NCBI GenBank assembly: GCA_033439765.1
Contig: JAULSN010000005.1
Span: forward strand, 992,001 to 1,056,000
DNA from: Lasiosphaeria ovina
Taxonomy: Eukaryota > Ascomycota > Sordariomycetes > Sordariales > Lasiosphaeriaceae
Reading direction: 5' to 3'
Length of the DNA stretch: 64,000 bases
The translations under genes and the position numbers were made by a program. Under the pieces are notes generated by a model, which made no database searches, had not been told where the DNA came from, and saw only the letters and a program-made list of their open reading frames with translations. Below are positions 1 through 12,171 of the stretch, piece after piece; positions within the stretch are counted from its first letter, which is position 1, and every line of letters begins with the position of its first letter.

Positions 1-58
1 CCAACATCTTCACCCTGCAGTTAAGCACACGAATTAGACAATCTTGCGTCGTCACATC

Positions 59-1172
59 ATGGCAGACAAGATCAACGTTGCGGCAGTCTTGCCCGCTCCC
101 AAGGCCGATCTGGTCCTGCAGGAGCGCCCAGTCTCGTCGCCGGGCCCGGATGAAGTCTTAATCCGCAACCACGCCATCGCGTTGAACCCCATCGACTGGA
201 AGAGGCAGGAATGGGGTTTGATGGTCAACTCGTACCCGGCGGGCCTTGGTGCAGGTGACTACCCACAACTCGGAGCCGGACAGGTTTGATGTCTTTGCTG
301 ACAAGGCTCGACACTACGCAGATCTCTCGGGCATTATAGTCGAGGTCGGGTCGTCTGTGACAGATTTCAAGCCGGGCGACCGCGTGTTCGGATTCGGCAA
401 CTGGGTCTCGAAAGGCCTGGACCATGTCGCGTACCAGGCCTACACCCTCGTTGCGTCTGCCTCAACCTCGCTGGTGCCGCGGTCCACGAACCTGCTGCAG
501 GCCGCCACCCTCCCGACAGCCATCGGCACCGCGACCATGGGTTTGTTCTCCGTGCTCGACCTGCCCCGGCCCGGGACCGCTGTCATGTCTTCCTCTTCGG
601 CGCCCCGGGCCATTCTGATCTGGGGTGGCGCCAGCACCGCCGCGTCCATGGCGATCCAGCTTGCGCGCTTGGCCGGCCTCACAGTCTTCACTACGGCCAG
701 CAAAAAGCACCATGCCTACCTGCGCTCGCTCGGCGCGAGCGTCGTGGTCGACTACAGCTCGCCCACGGCTGTCGAGGAGCTTGTCGCGGCGGCCGCCAGC
801 GCCGGTACCGAGATCACCATCGCCCTCGACTGCATCTCGCTTCCCCACACCCTCACCCCCACCATCAAGGTTCTCTCCAGCTTCGCCGGCAGCGGCCCCA
901 AGAAGCTGGCCCATCTGGTGCCGTGGTCCCCGGACTTTGCCAAGCCCGACGCCGGCATCGAGGTCGAATGGGTCCCTGGGGAGAATCTGTGGGACGAGGA
1001 AAAGGAGTTGTTGAATTGGCTGCTGAGAGAGTCCTTGCCGAATTGGCTCGAGGAGGGGACCGTTGTGCCGCTGCAGTACCGCGTCATTCCAGGGGGGCTG
1101 AGCGGGCTCCAAAATGGGTTGAACGAGCTCAAGAAGGGTGCAAGCGGCGAGAAATTGGTTGTTGAGCTTTAG
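59..1172 (+). CDS. Zinc-type alcohol dehydrogenase / trans-enoyl-reductase-like oxidoreductase
   Basis: Two exons, 59-254 and 322-1172, give 348 residues. The 67-base intron has a GTGACT donor, a CTGAC branch site and a CGCAG acceptor. Joining restores the family stretch ending SYPAGLGADLSGIIVEVG. The N-terminal half is a GroES-like domain (NPIDWK, then FKPGDRVFGF) and the C-terminal half a Rossmann fold (GGASTAASMAIQLARL, residues about 185-200). The structural-zinc cysteine cluster of classical alcohol dehydrogenases is absent, as in the ToxD / LovC-like medium-chain enoyl reductases. Such enzymes reduce enoyl intermediates with NADPH, either with a polyketide synthase or alone. No polyketide synthase lies nearby, so the substrate is unknown. 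The first in-frame ATG was chosen as start. Confidence 0.85.
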
Positions 1173-2071
1173 GGGCCAACTATTAATTATTTGGATGGCC
1201 ATGTCGACGATATTTGTTGTCGCTCCTTTTATGTGAAAGTGTTGCACGTGATCTGGATTGACTGAGCATTGAATTTTCTTGAGAAAGCGATCTGAATGCT
1301 AGGATCAGGAGCTTGGAAACGAGGTGCGAAAAGTGCTGTTGCGGAAGCGATTTTGGTGTTGGGCCGGGCTCGTAACTGTCGCAGAACGTAACCACTGCGC
1401 CATACGGCCAAAAGTAAAATTCCACTAATAGCTGCAGAGCTAACAGTGATACATATTTCTTTTTGACAGAAAGCTTTGAGCAGAATCCAATCTATACTCA
1501 AGGTCTATCCGAAGATGGCTCACTTGGTCAATGAGCACTGGTATGTGTGTATGTGGAAGTTGCGAGCTGAAGCTGTAAACCTGGAGCCAAACTGAGATGA
1601 AATGATCGCGGTAGTCCAGAAGTAGTCTCGGCAGATGTATCTGGACCAAAGTGTTTGCCGGATACTACCCTTCCTGTTTTGCGGGCGAGCGTCGATAGCT
1701 TCAATAGTCCAAAAATCTAGAGCTCATTCGGGCTGGGCTCATGCATGGTCATGCATTGTCAGCAAGGTTGCCGTGGCCTCTGGTGCCCCTCCCGCGCCTC
1801 CCGCCAACCCGCCGAAGTTCCCGGTGGATCCGACCGCTGATGGTCTGCAGCAGTGCGTAACTGCTGTGCCAGAGCGACATGGGACACACACTTGCACCTT
1901 CCCTTTCAGTCGGGACGTTGCTGACTGGATCATGCAAGTCTTTGTCTCTGTCCTCGGGGCCATTTCCCCTCCCTTTCCCCCAACCCTAAATTCTAAACTC
2001 CAATAGACTTTTCTGTTGCAAAGTTTGAACGAAGGGGGAGAAAAAAGAGCGCTGGCTGCCTCCAGCACGCC
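1173..2071. other. Intergenic, no gene seen
   Basis: About 900 bases between two genes on the same strand. The open frames here show no family signal or splice-linked continuation. The last stretch before 2072 is pyrimidine-rich and then purine-rich and is probably the leader of the next gene. Confidence 0.5.
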
Positions 2072-3625
2072 ATGGCTTCCGTTCTGCTGACGACGCTCCT
2101 CACGCTGCTTGTGACGGCGCCGTTTGTCGTGGCCGGCCGGGCGCAGTACTGCCGCTTCGATCACGAGAATAGCGATGTCCTCGACTTCTGCATGGCCGTC
2201 ACCAGCCGCCGAAACGACACGACCGCCACCCATGATCTGTACCTCGCCATCCAGGTAGCGCGGTCGTCGGCGCACGGGTGGAATGCTTTCGGCACCGGCC
2301 CCACCATGGCCGGCGCCATCATGTTCATCGTCTACGGCGACCCGACATCGGGCCGCGACCCCGTCCTCAGCATCCGAACTGCCGACGGCCACCACCAGCC
2401 ACACGCCATCGACGCCGCGGCAGCAGGCGGTACCGAACTCCATGTCCTGCAGACCACCTGGGAGCCGATCAGTACCGCTGCACACGGGCCGCAGCTCCTG
2501 CGCCGGCACGACGACCACGACGACGGCAAGGACGAGCCGCACACCCCACCCACACACATCGCCAACGTCTCGGCCGTATGCTACGGCTGCGACCGCTGGC
2601 CCGGGTCGCCCATCAACGCGGCGGCGACGTCGCAGCCGTGGCTGTGGGCGCGCAACACGCGGCAGGAGTTCAGCGGCGCCAACGACAGCGCCTACGCCGC
2701 CAACGCGCGTCTCGAAATGCACAAGCACCACGCCTCGAGCGGTGGCTGGGGCCGTTTCTATGTCAATATGTTTGAGGCGGCAGCTACTGCCGAGCCCGAG
2801 CCGGCGGTGGCGGCCAGCCCGTTGTCGCTAGTGCCACCCATCGTACCGAGCGTGGGCAGCTTTTCTACGACGGACGATGCGCCAGGAACCGGCTTTCTGG
2901 CGGGGCTGTGGGAGCGGCCGGCGGCGAGCGCGCATGGCTTCCTCATGGGCACGGCATTCATGGTGCTGTTCCCGCTTGGTGCCGTACTGATGCGGACGGC
3001 GTCGGGAAACCCGTTCAAGCGGCACTGGGTCGTCCAGCTGGTGGCGACAGGGCTCGCGTGGACGGGCGCCGCCGTCGGCCTGGTCATGACGCGCTTCCGC
3101 CTACCCACGACGCTGCACCAGTGGCTCGGCATCGCTATCGTCTCGGCTCTTGCTGTGCAGGCTGTCTTGGGCTGGCGCCACCATGTCGTCTTCTTGCGGC
3201 TGCGGCGGCGCACTTGGATCTCGCACGCGCACATCTGGCTGGGGCGGTCGGGGATCGTGGCCGGCTGGGTGAATATCTTGCTAGGCATGATGCTATCGGG
3301 CTACGGGGGCCTTCGCGTTGGGTTTGTTGCCGCTGTGGTTGCCGTGGAAGCCGCGGGCGTCGGGGTTTGGCTGTGGACTGCACAGCGGAGGGCTGCGGCG
3401 TATGGCGGAGTTGGCCAGGCGGAGGCTCACGCGTTGATGCCGAGGGGCGGCCCGGCGGATGACTACTTTACGTTGGAAATGAGCGATGACGAGAACGACG
3501 ATGACGAAGACGATGGTGTAAATGGCGGTGACAAGGAGGAGAGGGAGAGGCTGCGGCGCAAGTCGGGCGCTGATGACGTCTACATCTCGCAGAGAACTGT
3601 GGACAACAGTGCCGTAAAGAGTTGA
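2072..3625 (+). CDS. DOMON-domain / cytochrome b561 integral membrane protein
   Basis: A single exon of 517 residues. Residues 1-21 form a signal peptide ending in AGRAQ. The lumenal part, about 25-220, resembles the cellobiose-dehydrogenase-type cytochrome (DOMON) domain: QYCRFD start, DLYLAIQV, GWNAFGTGPTMAGA. A low-complexity linker leads to five hydrophobic segments (about 290-460) with b561-type histidines in AHGFLMG, HQWLGIA and SHAHIWLGR. The cytosolic tail is very acidic (DDENDDDEDD). The family moves electrons across membranes, often for ferric or copper reduction. Partner and substrate cannot be read from the sequence. Confidence 0.85.
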   Translation: MASVLLTTLLTLLVTAPFVVAGRAQYCRFDHENSDVLDFCMAVTSRRNDTTATHDLYLAIQVARSSAHGWNAFGTGPTMAGAIMFIVYGDPTSGRDPVLSIRTADGHHQPHAIDAAAAGGTELHVLQTTWEPISTAAHGPQLLRRHDDHDDGKDEPHTPPTHIANVSAVCYGCDRWPGSPINAAATSQPWLWARNTRQEFSGANDSAYAANARLEMHKHHASSGGWGRFYVNMFEAAATAEPEPAVAASPLSLVPPIVPSVGSFSTTDDAPGTGFLAGLWERPAASAHGFLMGTAFMVLFPLGAVLMRTASGNPFKRHWVVQLVATGLAWTGAAVGLVMTRFRLPTTLHQWLGIAIVSALAVQAVLGWRHHVVFLRLRRRTWISHAHIWLGRSGIVAGWVNILLGMMLSGYGGLRVGFVAAVVAVEAAGVGVWLWTAQRRAAAYGGVGQAEAHALMPRGGPADDYFTLEMSDDENDDDEDDGVNGGDKEERERLRRKSGADDVYISQRTVDNSAVKS

Positions 3626-3982
3626 GGCAGCGACCCATAGAGGGTTGGTCCTTGGTTTCTGGTGCGGTTGTTATCCCTAGTTTCCTAGCCTCTGTTCTTT
3701 TAGGGTTAGAGTAGTACAAGATGAATTCACATGGAATTTTCGTTCCAGTGTTGATTCGATCTTGGCAATCAATGCCCGGCACTGAATGTGGCTATGTGCA
3801 CATTTCTCACGTGCTCAGCCAGCCGACCTGCATGCATTCGGATCTTCATCAGGCAGTGAGACGGCTCCCACCTCGCACCTTCCGGCCTTCCAGGCTTGCT
3901 CAGCAGGGATGGACCGCTCCGATCAAACCTAGCAACATACCAGCCCTCGTCGTGTTAATAGCCGAAAACACCCCCCGAAGAC
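3626..3982. other. Intergenic, no gene seen
   Basis: About 360 bases between the b561 gene and the first NLR. The C-rich stretch just before 3983 probably belongs to the NLR leader. Nothing else is recognisable. Confidence 0.45.
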
Positions 3983-6900
3983 ATGCCTAGGAGACTGCAA
4001 GCCTTTTTGGCGAAGGCAAAGATCCGTCAGGGACATGGGGCTGGACAAAACTCTGGGCCGCCGCAGATCACGAGTCAGGCTCGCTCCAAACCTGAATCAT
4101 CAGACCATGTCGTCGCACCTTCCCCCTTGGACTTGAAAGGGCGAGAAGATGACGAAGACGGGTCGGCAGACCCACTCACAGCAAATAGCGGGATCGAAAG
4201 GGCCGAAAGTCGATGTGAAGAGGAAGGAGCGACACAAGTAGCACCGCAAAGACCCCTTCTCGAGGAGTTTGGCCTCTTTCCCTTCCCTCCCAGACCCGGC
4301 AGCAACGCGCCTGTCACCCCAGCTCAGGAACGGGACGAATCGGCTGAGCACGTCGAGTAAGCTCCCTCATTTTATGATTCAAATGATAATAGCCACTTCA
4401 GTACAGATGTTGACCTATTCGAATCAGCATCATTGCCGTCCATGGCCTAGGCGGGCACTGGACGAGAACGTGGCAGGCCCCAGATGGCGCCATTTGGCTG
4501 CGAGAACGAATCCCCCGTCTCTTTGCAGACACCAACGTCGTGTGCCGCGTGAGGTCATTTGGTTACAACTCCGCCTTTGCTTTCACCAAGGGTGAGACGG
4601 ACATTGCAGGTTGTGCCAAAGACCTGATTGACAGGATCTCCCTGATGAGAAGGACAGATCCGGAGCACGTAGCCCGACCGATCATCTTTGTTGCGCATAG
4701 CCTTGGAGGTTTGGTCGTGAAAGAGGTGTGTTCGATTGTCAATAGACTGGCCCTTGCCTAACGCTAACTTGACTGTTGTGTAGGCTCTCAACATCGCCTG
4801 GATAAGGCAAAGCATCTACGACGACATCCTCGCAAATGTCAAGGGTTGCGTGTTCATGGGCGTTCCCCATCATGGAGCTGGCATTGCTCGTTGGGCCAAG
4901 CATGCCACGCAAATCTTGCGGATCGCTTCGCTAGGGTTTGCTGGCAATGCAAACTTCCTGGTCACCCTCGAGCCCAAGTCACCGGAATGGCTGCGCATCT
5001 CCAGCGACTTTGTCGAAAGGGGAAAAGATATCTCGTTTCGGACATTCTATGAGACGGAGCGAACCGGCAACATCTTGGTTGGTGCTTAAACTTTGGACTC
5101 TTTGCTTCTGTGATTAACGTCTCGCAAGGTTGTCGATAGGGCGTCCGCGGCAATGCATGTGCCGAATGAACAGGTGTTTGCCGTCCCAGGCTCTAATCAC
5201 CGGACGATATGCCAATTCTCTAATCTGGACAATGAGAGATTCTCTCTCGTGGGCGACGCCGTTCTTGGGCTTGTCCAGACATCGCGGAAAGGTAATGATG
5301 CCTCTTCCAGAAGAGAGCGTGCCACGATAATTCCCGAAGTCTGACATATACAACTATATGTAGGGAAGGGACACGATTTTATTGCCAGTTCAACATTGGT
5401 GTCCGATCTACCTTCAGCTACTGCGACCTTCTTTGGCCGATCGGAGGAACTCGCTTTGATGCGAGACCACCTCGATCCTCTCAAGCCTGGCAGAAAGGGC
5501 ATGGTGCTCTTTGGTCTGGCAGGCTCTGGCAAAACACAGCTGGCGCTCAAATTTGCACAGGTCTTCGGAAATCGCTATTCGGCGATCATTTGGATCAATG
5601 CTTCGAGCTCACCGCAACTGTCCCAGTCGCTCACAGAGGCAGCGGATTTTATCAAGGGATCGTGGCCATCTAAGGACCTCCCTAATACATACTACGGCAA
5701 AGAAACGGCAAAGATGGTAACCTCACGCCTTCGCTCGACGGTTCATAATCGATGGCTCCTGGTGATTGATAGTGTCGATGATATTGAGTCGACCGATTTC
5801 AGAAATCTAATACCGGAGTGCAACTATGGCTCTACCATCATAACCAGCACTCGTCGTACGGCAGCCGAGCTATTCGAGGCGGTCGGGTTTTCTTCCCGTG
5901 AAATCGATAGCCTGGACGATCTGAGCGCGACTCAACTACTTCTTGCAAGCTCAAGTCCCCTGGTAAGCGCCACTAACCAAAACCTTACAGGTAAGACTGT
6001 CTTTCCAAACACAGCCCTCTCTTAATTAATCTAACACCCAAGCGCACCATGAAGAACCTAGAAAAATTATCCGGGAGCTATACGGCATTCCACTTGCGCT
6101 CGAACAAGCCGGTGTTCTGATTCGCAGGCGCATCGTTACCCTCGAAAACTTTGTCAAGAGATACCGCACACACTATGAAGCCCTCATGGCAAAGAGGCCA
6201 GCCCGTGGCGCCACCTCGTATGAGAAGGAACACTCGGTACTTTCCGTCATGTCGTTGCTTTTCTCGAGTATCCAAAATGAATCTCCTGAATCCGCCCACC
6301 TTTTGGTTATCTTGGCCGTCCTCGGCCCACGGAAGATTCCGCTAAGCCTTCTAAAAGAAATCCATATCGCAGCCACCATTGATCAACCAAACAATTCGGT
6401 TGCGCATCTTGCACCGCCAGATACAGATGAAACAATTCTGAGGCTTAACGTTTCTAACTTGGTTGATGTATGCCTTGTGAAGCTCGAAGAGGCTCAAGGT
6501 CAAAAAGACGAGTTTCTCTCGGTCCACGGCCTTGTTTGTCAATGGATTATGGACATGGTATTGCCAGATCACAAAGTAGACTTGGTCCGCGTTATTGAAG
6601 GCGTGATCAGATATATCTTGGCATCTGAGGACAGGTTAGTTCCCCGTACGATTGTTGTACTTTGTTACGACCTCTCTGCACTTTCTCTAACCCCCCAATC
6701 CCGCTAACGTATAATCCCGCTAACGTATCCTTGTCCAAGTCATATGGCTCCATATCGACCAAAGTACGACCCGGTCAAGCAAGCCTACTATCCTGTCCTA
6801 TGCCGAAGCATCAGGATTGCCGACAAACTCATGGGTACCAATATCAAGTCGCCTGAGAGCCCATTCCACGGAATCAATCAGGACTTGGCGTTTATATTTC

Positions 6901-8765
6901 TATGCGGAGGCCATGTCGAGGAAGCAACCAAAATGTTTCAGCAATGCGTCGAGTCGGAAAGACTCCGAGCGGGCGATGCATGGCCCTCAACAGAGCAAGC
7001 CCTTTGCCTCCTGGTTCCTCTTGCCATTTCTCAACAGCGAGCCGGTGATATGAGAACAGCCATTGATGCACTTCAAACATCGCTAAAACTTGCAGAGGAT
7101 CTTTTCGGGCACTTTGACGAACGTACTGCAGAGATTGCGTCACGGCTGAAGACAATCTCAAAGAGAGAGGAAACTAATCTCCAACACCACAAGGCAGTTC
7201 TTCTTGCCTCAACTGGAAACAAATCAAAACGACACGGGGCCTCACAATTGGGGCTCCCCGGGGAACGGAGTGCCCGGCGCTTGCCAGGAGGCGGAGTCCA
7301 AGCTAGCTCATACGACGCTGAGTATACACTCGAGCAGCTCCAACTCATGGTTTCATGCTTCAGATCGGAGGAGTGGGAAAATCTTAGAAGTTTGCTAAGG
7401 AACCTCGACGAAAGAGTGGACATGAACGCGCCGATCACAGAGGGTTCTAGACAAACGATCCTGATGGTAGCACTGCTAGAGCCGACAGATGAAGCGGCGA
7501 CCATAATTCTTAACGAAGCAGTTGGCAGCATAAACGTCGAAGCGCAAGATGGTGATGGACAAACAGCAATCTTCTATGCTTCACTTGGGAACCACAAGAG
7601 AATAATTACGCGACTGGTCCATGAATTTGGAGCCGACCCCAATGCGTCAAACATCCAAGGGCAAACGGCGGCCTGGCGAGCTGCTACGGTCGATTGTACT
7701 CGTTTGCCATGTGTCACTGTACTCCTTCGATGTGGGGTTGACGAGGAATCGATACCCTCGAGTATCAATTTATCAGCCTTTGAGGCTGCCATCCAGGGCA
7801 TATCCGACATCGAGATGAAACATCTCAAGTCCGAGGGGGATGTGAACCGACCTAACGTTTTTGGGAACACGCTATTACACTACGCTGTCTGCGACGTTGA
7901 CGAGGTCCTTCGATATGTTCTAGAGCTACGCCCCGACCCCAACGTGAGGAACCGAGATGGCGACATGCCTCTCCACATCGCAGTGCGTGCGCAACGGCCT
8001 GGCAGTGTTGCTAGACTCGTCGCCCTGGGTCCCGCAATAGACATCAATGCCAGAACATCAAACCACGGATCAGCCTTACACCTCGCGATTATTTCAATCA
8101 AGGACAATAGAGACAGGTCCGTGACTGTTTCTTTGCTCTTGAGGTGCGAGAATATCGACGTCAACTCCCGAGACACGAACGGCCGCACCCCCCTAATGGT
8201 CGCATGTGCTAAAAGTGACTACAATACCATGGCGATTCTTCTCACCGCACCGGGAGTGAACACAAATTTGCGAAACACAAATCTGCGAAACACAAATTTG
8301 CGAGACTCGGGTGGCTTGTCGCTCCTGCTTCGGGCGATCAACCGACGTAATTTAGGGATGGTGTCATTCCTGATGGACAATGGCTATTGTAATGCATCTG
8401 AACAAGTAGAGGGTGGCAATGCCGTATTGTTTGCCGCCAGGGGAGCTGGCGAAGTGGCGATACTAGAATACTTGGTTCGGAAAGCACCCGAGGAGGCACG
8501 CGCGGCCTACAAACAGGCGCAGAAAAATGGATGGTACAGAGTGGCTTGGAAGATTCACGAAGTCGACGGATTCGTGTCTGAGCCGCCTAAAGATTCCTCG
8601 TCGAAGGGAGAAGCCAAGACGCATCGGAAATGGAAAAGGCTATTTGGTACAGCATCGCCAGCAGAGGATTCGGATACGCGGGAGTTACCAGAGGATGAGC
8701 CACCACAGTATGAACCAGGGGGTGGTGAACTACTCCGCGTCGGCGAAGGACTGATTGGTGAATGA
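3983..8765 (+). CDS. NLR-type receptor: alpha/beta hydrolase (SesB-like), NB-ARC, ankyrin repeats
   Basis: Seven exons: 3983-4356, 4428-4725, 4784-5077, 5129-5291, 5364-5990, 6043-6634, 6740-8765. They join in frame to 1457 residues. After a disordered head comes a serine-hydrolase domain (DIIAVHGLGGHW, then the nucleophile elbow VAHSLGGLVV near residue 215). An NB-ARC ATPase follows: P-loop GLAGSGKTQLAL near 425, Walker B RWLLVIDSVDD near 505, and GIPLALEQAG near 600. A helical TPR-like stretch (about 830-930) precedes ankyrin repeats (about 1040-1330). The acidic tail holds a PPQY motif. Fungal proteins of this build act as STAND switches in allorecognition cell death. One donor (GTTGGT at 5078) is weak, and the 5990 junction could shift by a few codons. 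Confidence 0.85.
8259..8303 (+). repeat. Three 15-base tandem units inside the first NLR
   Basis: AACACAAATTTGCGA occurs three times in a row with one base change. It encodes NTNLR three times near residue 1290, between ankyrin units. The repeat keeps frame, so it expands the loop without breaking the protein. Confidence 0.9.
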
Positions 8766-9279
8766 GGGATGAATCGAACAATTCTTGGTGGTTCGAGAAG
8801 GACGGCCCCCTACTCATATTTATTTCAAGTCAAGACCCAATATGGGTCCAGGATAAAATTGCCCCGCGTACCCTTCAACCATTGGAAATATCAAGTAAAA
8901 TACATTCCCGACGGGTTATGCACGCTACACCAAGCCCTGATCGAACGAATGTGACATGCTCTTGCATACCCTTGAGCTATTTACACCTCATCTTGACTCG
9001 GCAAGACGTCACAGGGGCGCCAGCTCTCCAAAAAAAACTGGCTGAATCGGACTTTGGGGGTTGCCCGCCCCATCTCACGAAGCTGCATCGCTACATGACC
9101 GGCTCCAACGCCGGGACCTCGTGGGTATAGCCATCACTCGTCCGTGGTCAAGATGTCGGGCAAGTTTCCACTGCCCACACGTCTCGGCCAGTGTCATCTA
9201 GAACCATGCTAGTATGTATATCTCTCTTTCCACCGAATTTCGCTTCACGAGTTTCACACACCCCGCTCGCAAAGGGTGT
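8766..9279. other. Convergent 3' intergenic region
   Basis: About 510 bases between the stop of the NLR (plus) and the stop of RFC3 (minus). It should hold both 3' untranslated regions. No other feature is recognisable. Confidence 0.5.
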
Positions 9280-10586
9280 TCAACCCATCAGCTCGACGCC
9301 GTTGCGTATGGCGCCGACGACGGCGCCCGTCTGGATAACCTCGCCGCCGCCGCTGGCCACGCGGTGCTCGACGTCGGCCAGCGCGTCGAGCCACGTGATC
9401 ATGACCTCGGGCCGCACCTCGAGCTTGACCAGCTCCTCGGACAGCGCCGTGATGATGTCGGCCAGCGCCAGCCCCTGCGCCGCCTTGAGCGTGTTGATGG
9501 TCGACAGGCACGACGTCACGTCACTCGTGCTCAGCAGCGTGTGCATGATCTTCTTGATCGCGTCCGGCGGTGGTGCTGCCACGCACGTGTAGATCGTCTC
9601 CGTCGTGATCGTCTCGCGCACGATGTCCTTTTCGGCCGTCTTGGGCTTGCCGAGCTCGTGCAGCGGCGTGCCTGTTTGCGAGAATGTTAGTGGCAGATTG
9701 GTTGGCTTTTTGACTGGGGGTGTGACGCACTTGACGCGTGGCATGCCTGCAGCACGTTGAGGGCGCGGCGCATGTCGCCGCGACTGAGGCGCACGAGTGA
9801 CTCGGTGGCCTCGGGCATGATGTTGACGTTCTCCTCCCCGATGACCTTGTCGACCAGCACGCGGATGTCCTGCTCCTTGAGCGGGCTGAAGCGGAAGCGC
9901 GTGCAGCGCGACAGCAGCGCGGGGCTGAGCTTGTGCGAGTAGTTGGCGATGATGCAGAAGCGCGTGTTGGCCGTGTACTTCTCCATGATGCGGCGCAGCG
10001 CCATCTGCGCCGTGTTGGTCATGGCGTCGGCCTCGTCGAGGATGATGAGCTTGTACGACGCCACGCCGCCGGAGCGGCCGGCCGCGGCCGCCGACGGGTT
10101 CACGGTGAAGATTTGTTTGGTTGAGGCGAAGGTCTTGATCTGCTCGCGCACCACGTCGATGCCGCGGTCGTCGGACGCGTTGAGCTCCAGCACCATCTGC
10201 CGCATGTTGTCGGTGCCGTAGATGCGCCGCGCGAGCGCGAGGATGGTCGACGTCTTGCCCGTGCCGGGGGGCCCGTAGAGCAGCAGGTGGGGGAGCCGGT
10301 TCGAGTCGACGAACTTGTTTATTGTCGCGAGGATGTCTTGGTGGCCAGACACGTCGTCGAGCGTTGCGGGGCGGTACTTTTCGACCCTGCGTGAACGTCA
10401 ATCGCGTTAGTGGAATGCCCGATCCGGCGGGAAGGCAGTGGTTGCTGACCATGGCAGGCTGTCTTCGGCCTCGACGGGCAGATTGGCGGCACTGCGCTTG
10501 CCCTTGGCCGTGTTGTCGCTCGAGAACAGAGCATCCTTGGATGGCGCCACGGCGTCAATGTCCATTTCATCTTCGAAGTCTGACAT
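9280..10586 (-). CDS. RFC3: Replication factor C subunit 3 (clamp loader ATPase)
   Basis: Minus strand, three exons: 10586-10450, 10386-9731, 9671-9280, giving 394 residues. The first intron (63 bases) splits a tryptophan codon and restores LPWVEKYRPATLDDV. Clamp-loader motifs follow in order: Walker A LLYGPPGTGKTS, LELNASDDRG, Walker B LIILDEADAM, and the SRC box LLSRCTRFRF. The C-terminal collar domain ends near IQTGAVVGAIRNGVELMG. The order and spelling match yeast Rfc3 rather than Rfc2 or Rfc4. The protein loads PCNA onto primed DNA in the nucleus. About 25 residues around the second junction (CHASSTPLHELGK) are not conserved in yeast. This is an ordinary single-copy housekeeping gene. 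Confidence 0.95.
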
Positions 10587-12171
10587 TTTGGGCGGTAGTT
10601 GGTGGTGGTGTTTGGTGGGGTGGCTCGTGGTTGTCGGTCTGGGATCTCAAGACCTTACGTTGTCGCGGTGGTGACAGTGGACGACGCGTCGGGAAGCGAA
10701 ATTCCAGACGCGTTCCAAAGCTAAGGGTGCTAAAGTGGTTCGCCGAAAGAGCACTAGCCTGCCTGACCAGGCCCCGCAAAGGCCAGGTTCAGCCACAGTT
10801 ATCCCCCCTTCAGCCATTGCCTTGCCAGTCAAGCCACATTTAAAGTCTCGGCTCTGTGTCCACACTGTACGACGACAAAGCTGTCATTGACAGCAACCGC
10901 GCCCGGCATGGCCCTGCCAGAATTGTCATGAAATCTGGCATGTCTGTGCTATGACTGCCGTTTACCGACGCTCCAATGTCACAGTCACGGCGTTATGTGG
11001 CAATTGATCTCCCGCCTCTCGCTTTTTCGCTTTTCTGGCCAAACAGCGGAACTTTGCTGTTCTCACTGGCTCGGCCCCCGGACGCTGGTGGCCTCGGGCG
11101 TCGGATGCCGAAGTGTGCGGCCTATCACTCGGCAGCTGGTTCCAGGCCGCGCATCCGGTCGCACGCCGTAGTTCGCTGAAGCCGCAGTCGGCAATCAATC
11201 AGGCCCCAAAGCAAGCAGGCGGCAATCGCTCTGTCTTCACCTGCACTTTGCCCTGCGTTCTGTGGACCCCCCTCCCATGATCCATCCTAGATGTCGGGAG
11301 AGCACTGCTCTGTCCTTCTTTCGGGAGGCCATTTGCCGAACATCTCGGCCTTACTTCAGCCCCGAGTGCCCGCTGCATCATCATTCATCTCTCCTTTCTC
11401 TGTTTCTAATTTGCTCTGATTTTTAGGTGCGTCGCTCGTGCTTAATTGCCTAGGTGCTGGTGGTTGGATAAGCCGACTGAGACCCTGTTGTCACTGAAGT
11501 TTGATCGACTCCGTTGACCACCTCGGCCTCTGACTGGTTACCTTTTTACCGAGTACGGTAGCGTGCCGAGTTGCGCCGTGTAACCCTTCAGCTGTCGTGC
11601 GGAGGACTGCGGTGCATTCACGGTGCAGCGGCCCCCCTGCCCCCGGGACCTGCTGCGTACGGGCTGGAACCTCTCACAGTCACAATGGACACCTTCGGGC
11701 GCCGGATGAGCGTCGTCATTTAGCCCTCTGCCGCCTCAACATACATGGTTATTGATCAATGAAAGAACCATTTCAAAGCATTTCGAGATGTCCAACACGG
11801 TGGAGCACATGCTATTACATACAGCTGAATGCTCAGACTCTAGGCATAGCATTGGCCCCTCCTTGTCCCCCTCACCCTCTTTCGTACAAGTGTTTGCGGC
11901 CTAGCTACTCTTAGTCTGCAGGCCACAATGCAGCCGTCCTCAGCCTGCATTTGTGTATGGCCGTGTCTCACTGTTGGTCCGGATCCGCAGGCCGAGTCGT
12001 GGTTCGTGCCCAATGCCCCCGCGTATTTATTACGCCTACCGCCCTCCGCGCTCGGCCGTCAGCATGTCAAGCTCCTCCTCATGTCGTCACACGTCTCAAT
12101 CTATCCCCCACCCTCCAAGACTCTACTAGAGTAGTTCTCTTTGTCCAGGTATCTCCAAATCTTGATTCATC
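10587..12171. promoter_or_regulatory. Divergent promoter region between RFC3 and a glycosyltransferase gene
   Basis: About 1.6 kb separates two diverging start codons. It contains a pyrimidine-rich tract and a possible leader intron (TTTTTAGGTGCG region near 11425) and a TATTTATT box near 12020, about 150 bases upstream of the glycosyltransferase start. No conserved open frame was found. Confidence 0.4.

Noticed and set aside
1739..2731. A 330-residue minus-strand frame overlapping the b561 gene.
   Set aside because: It is valine- and arginine-rich without family text and sits antisense to a clear secreted DOMON protein.
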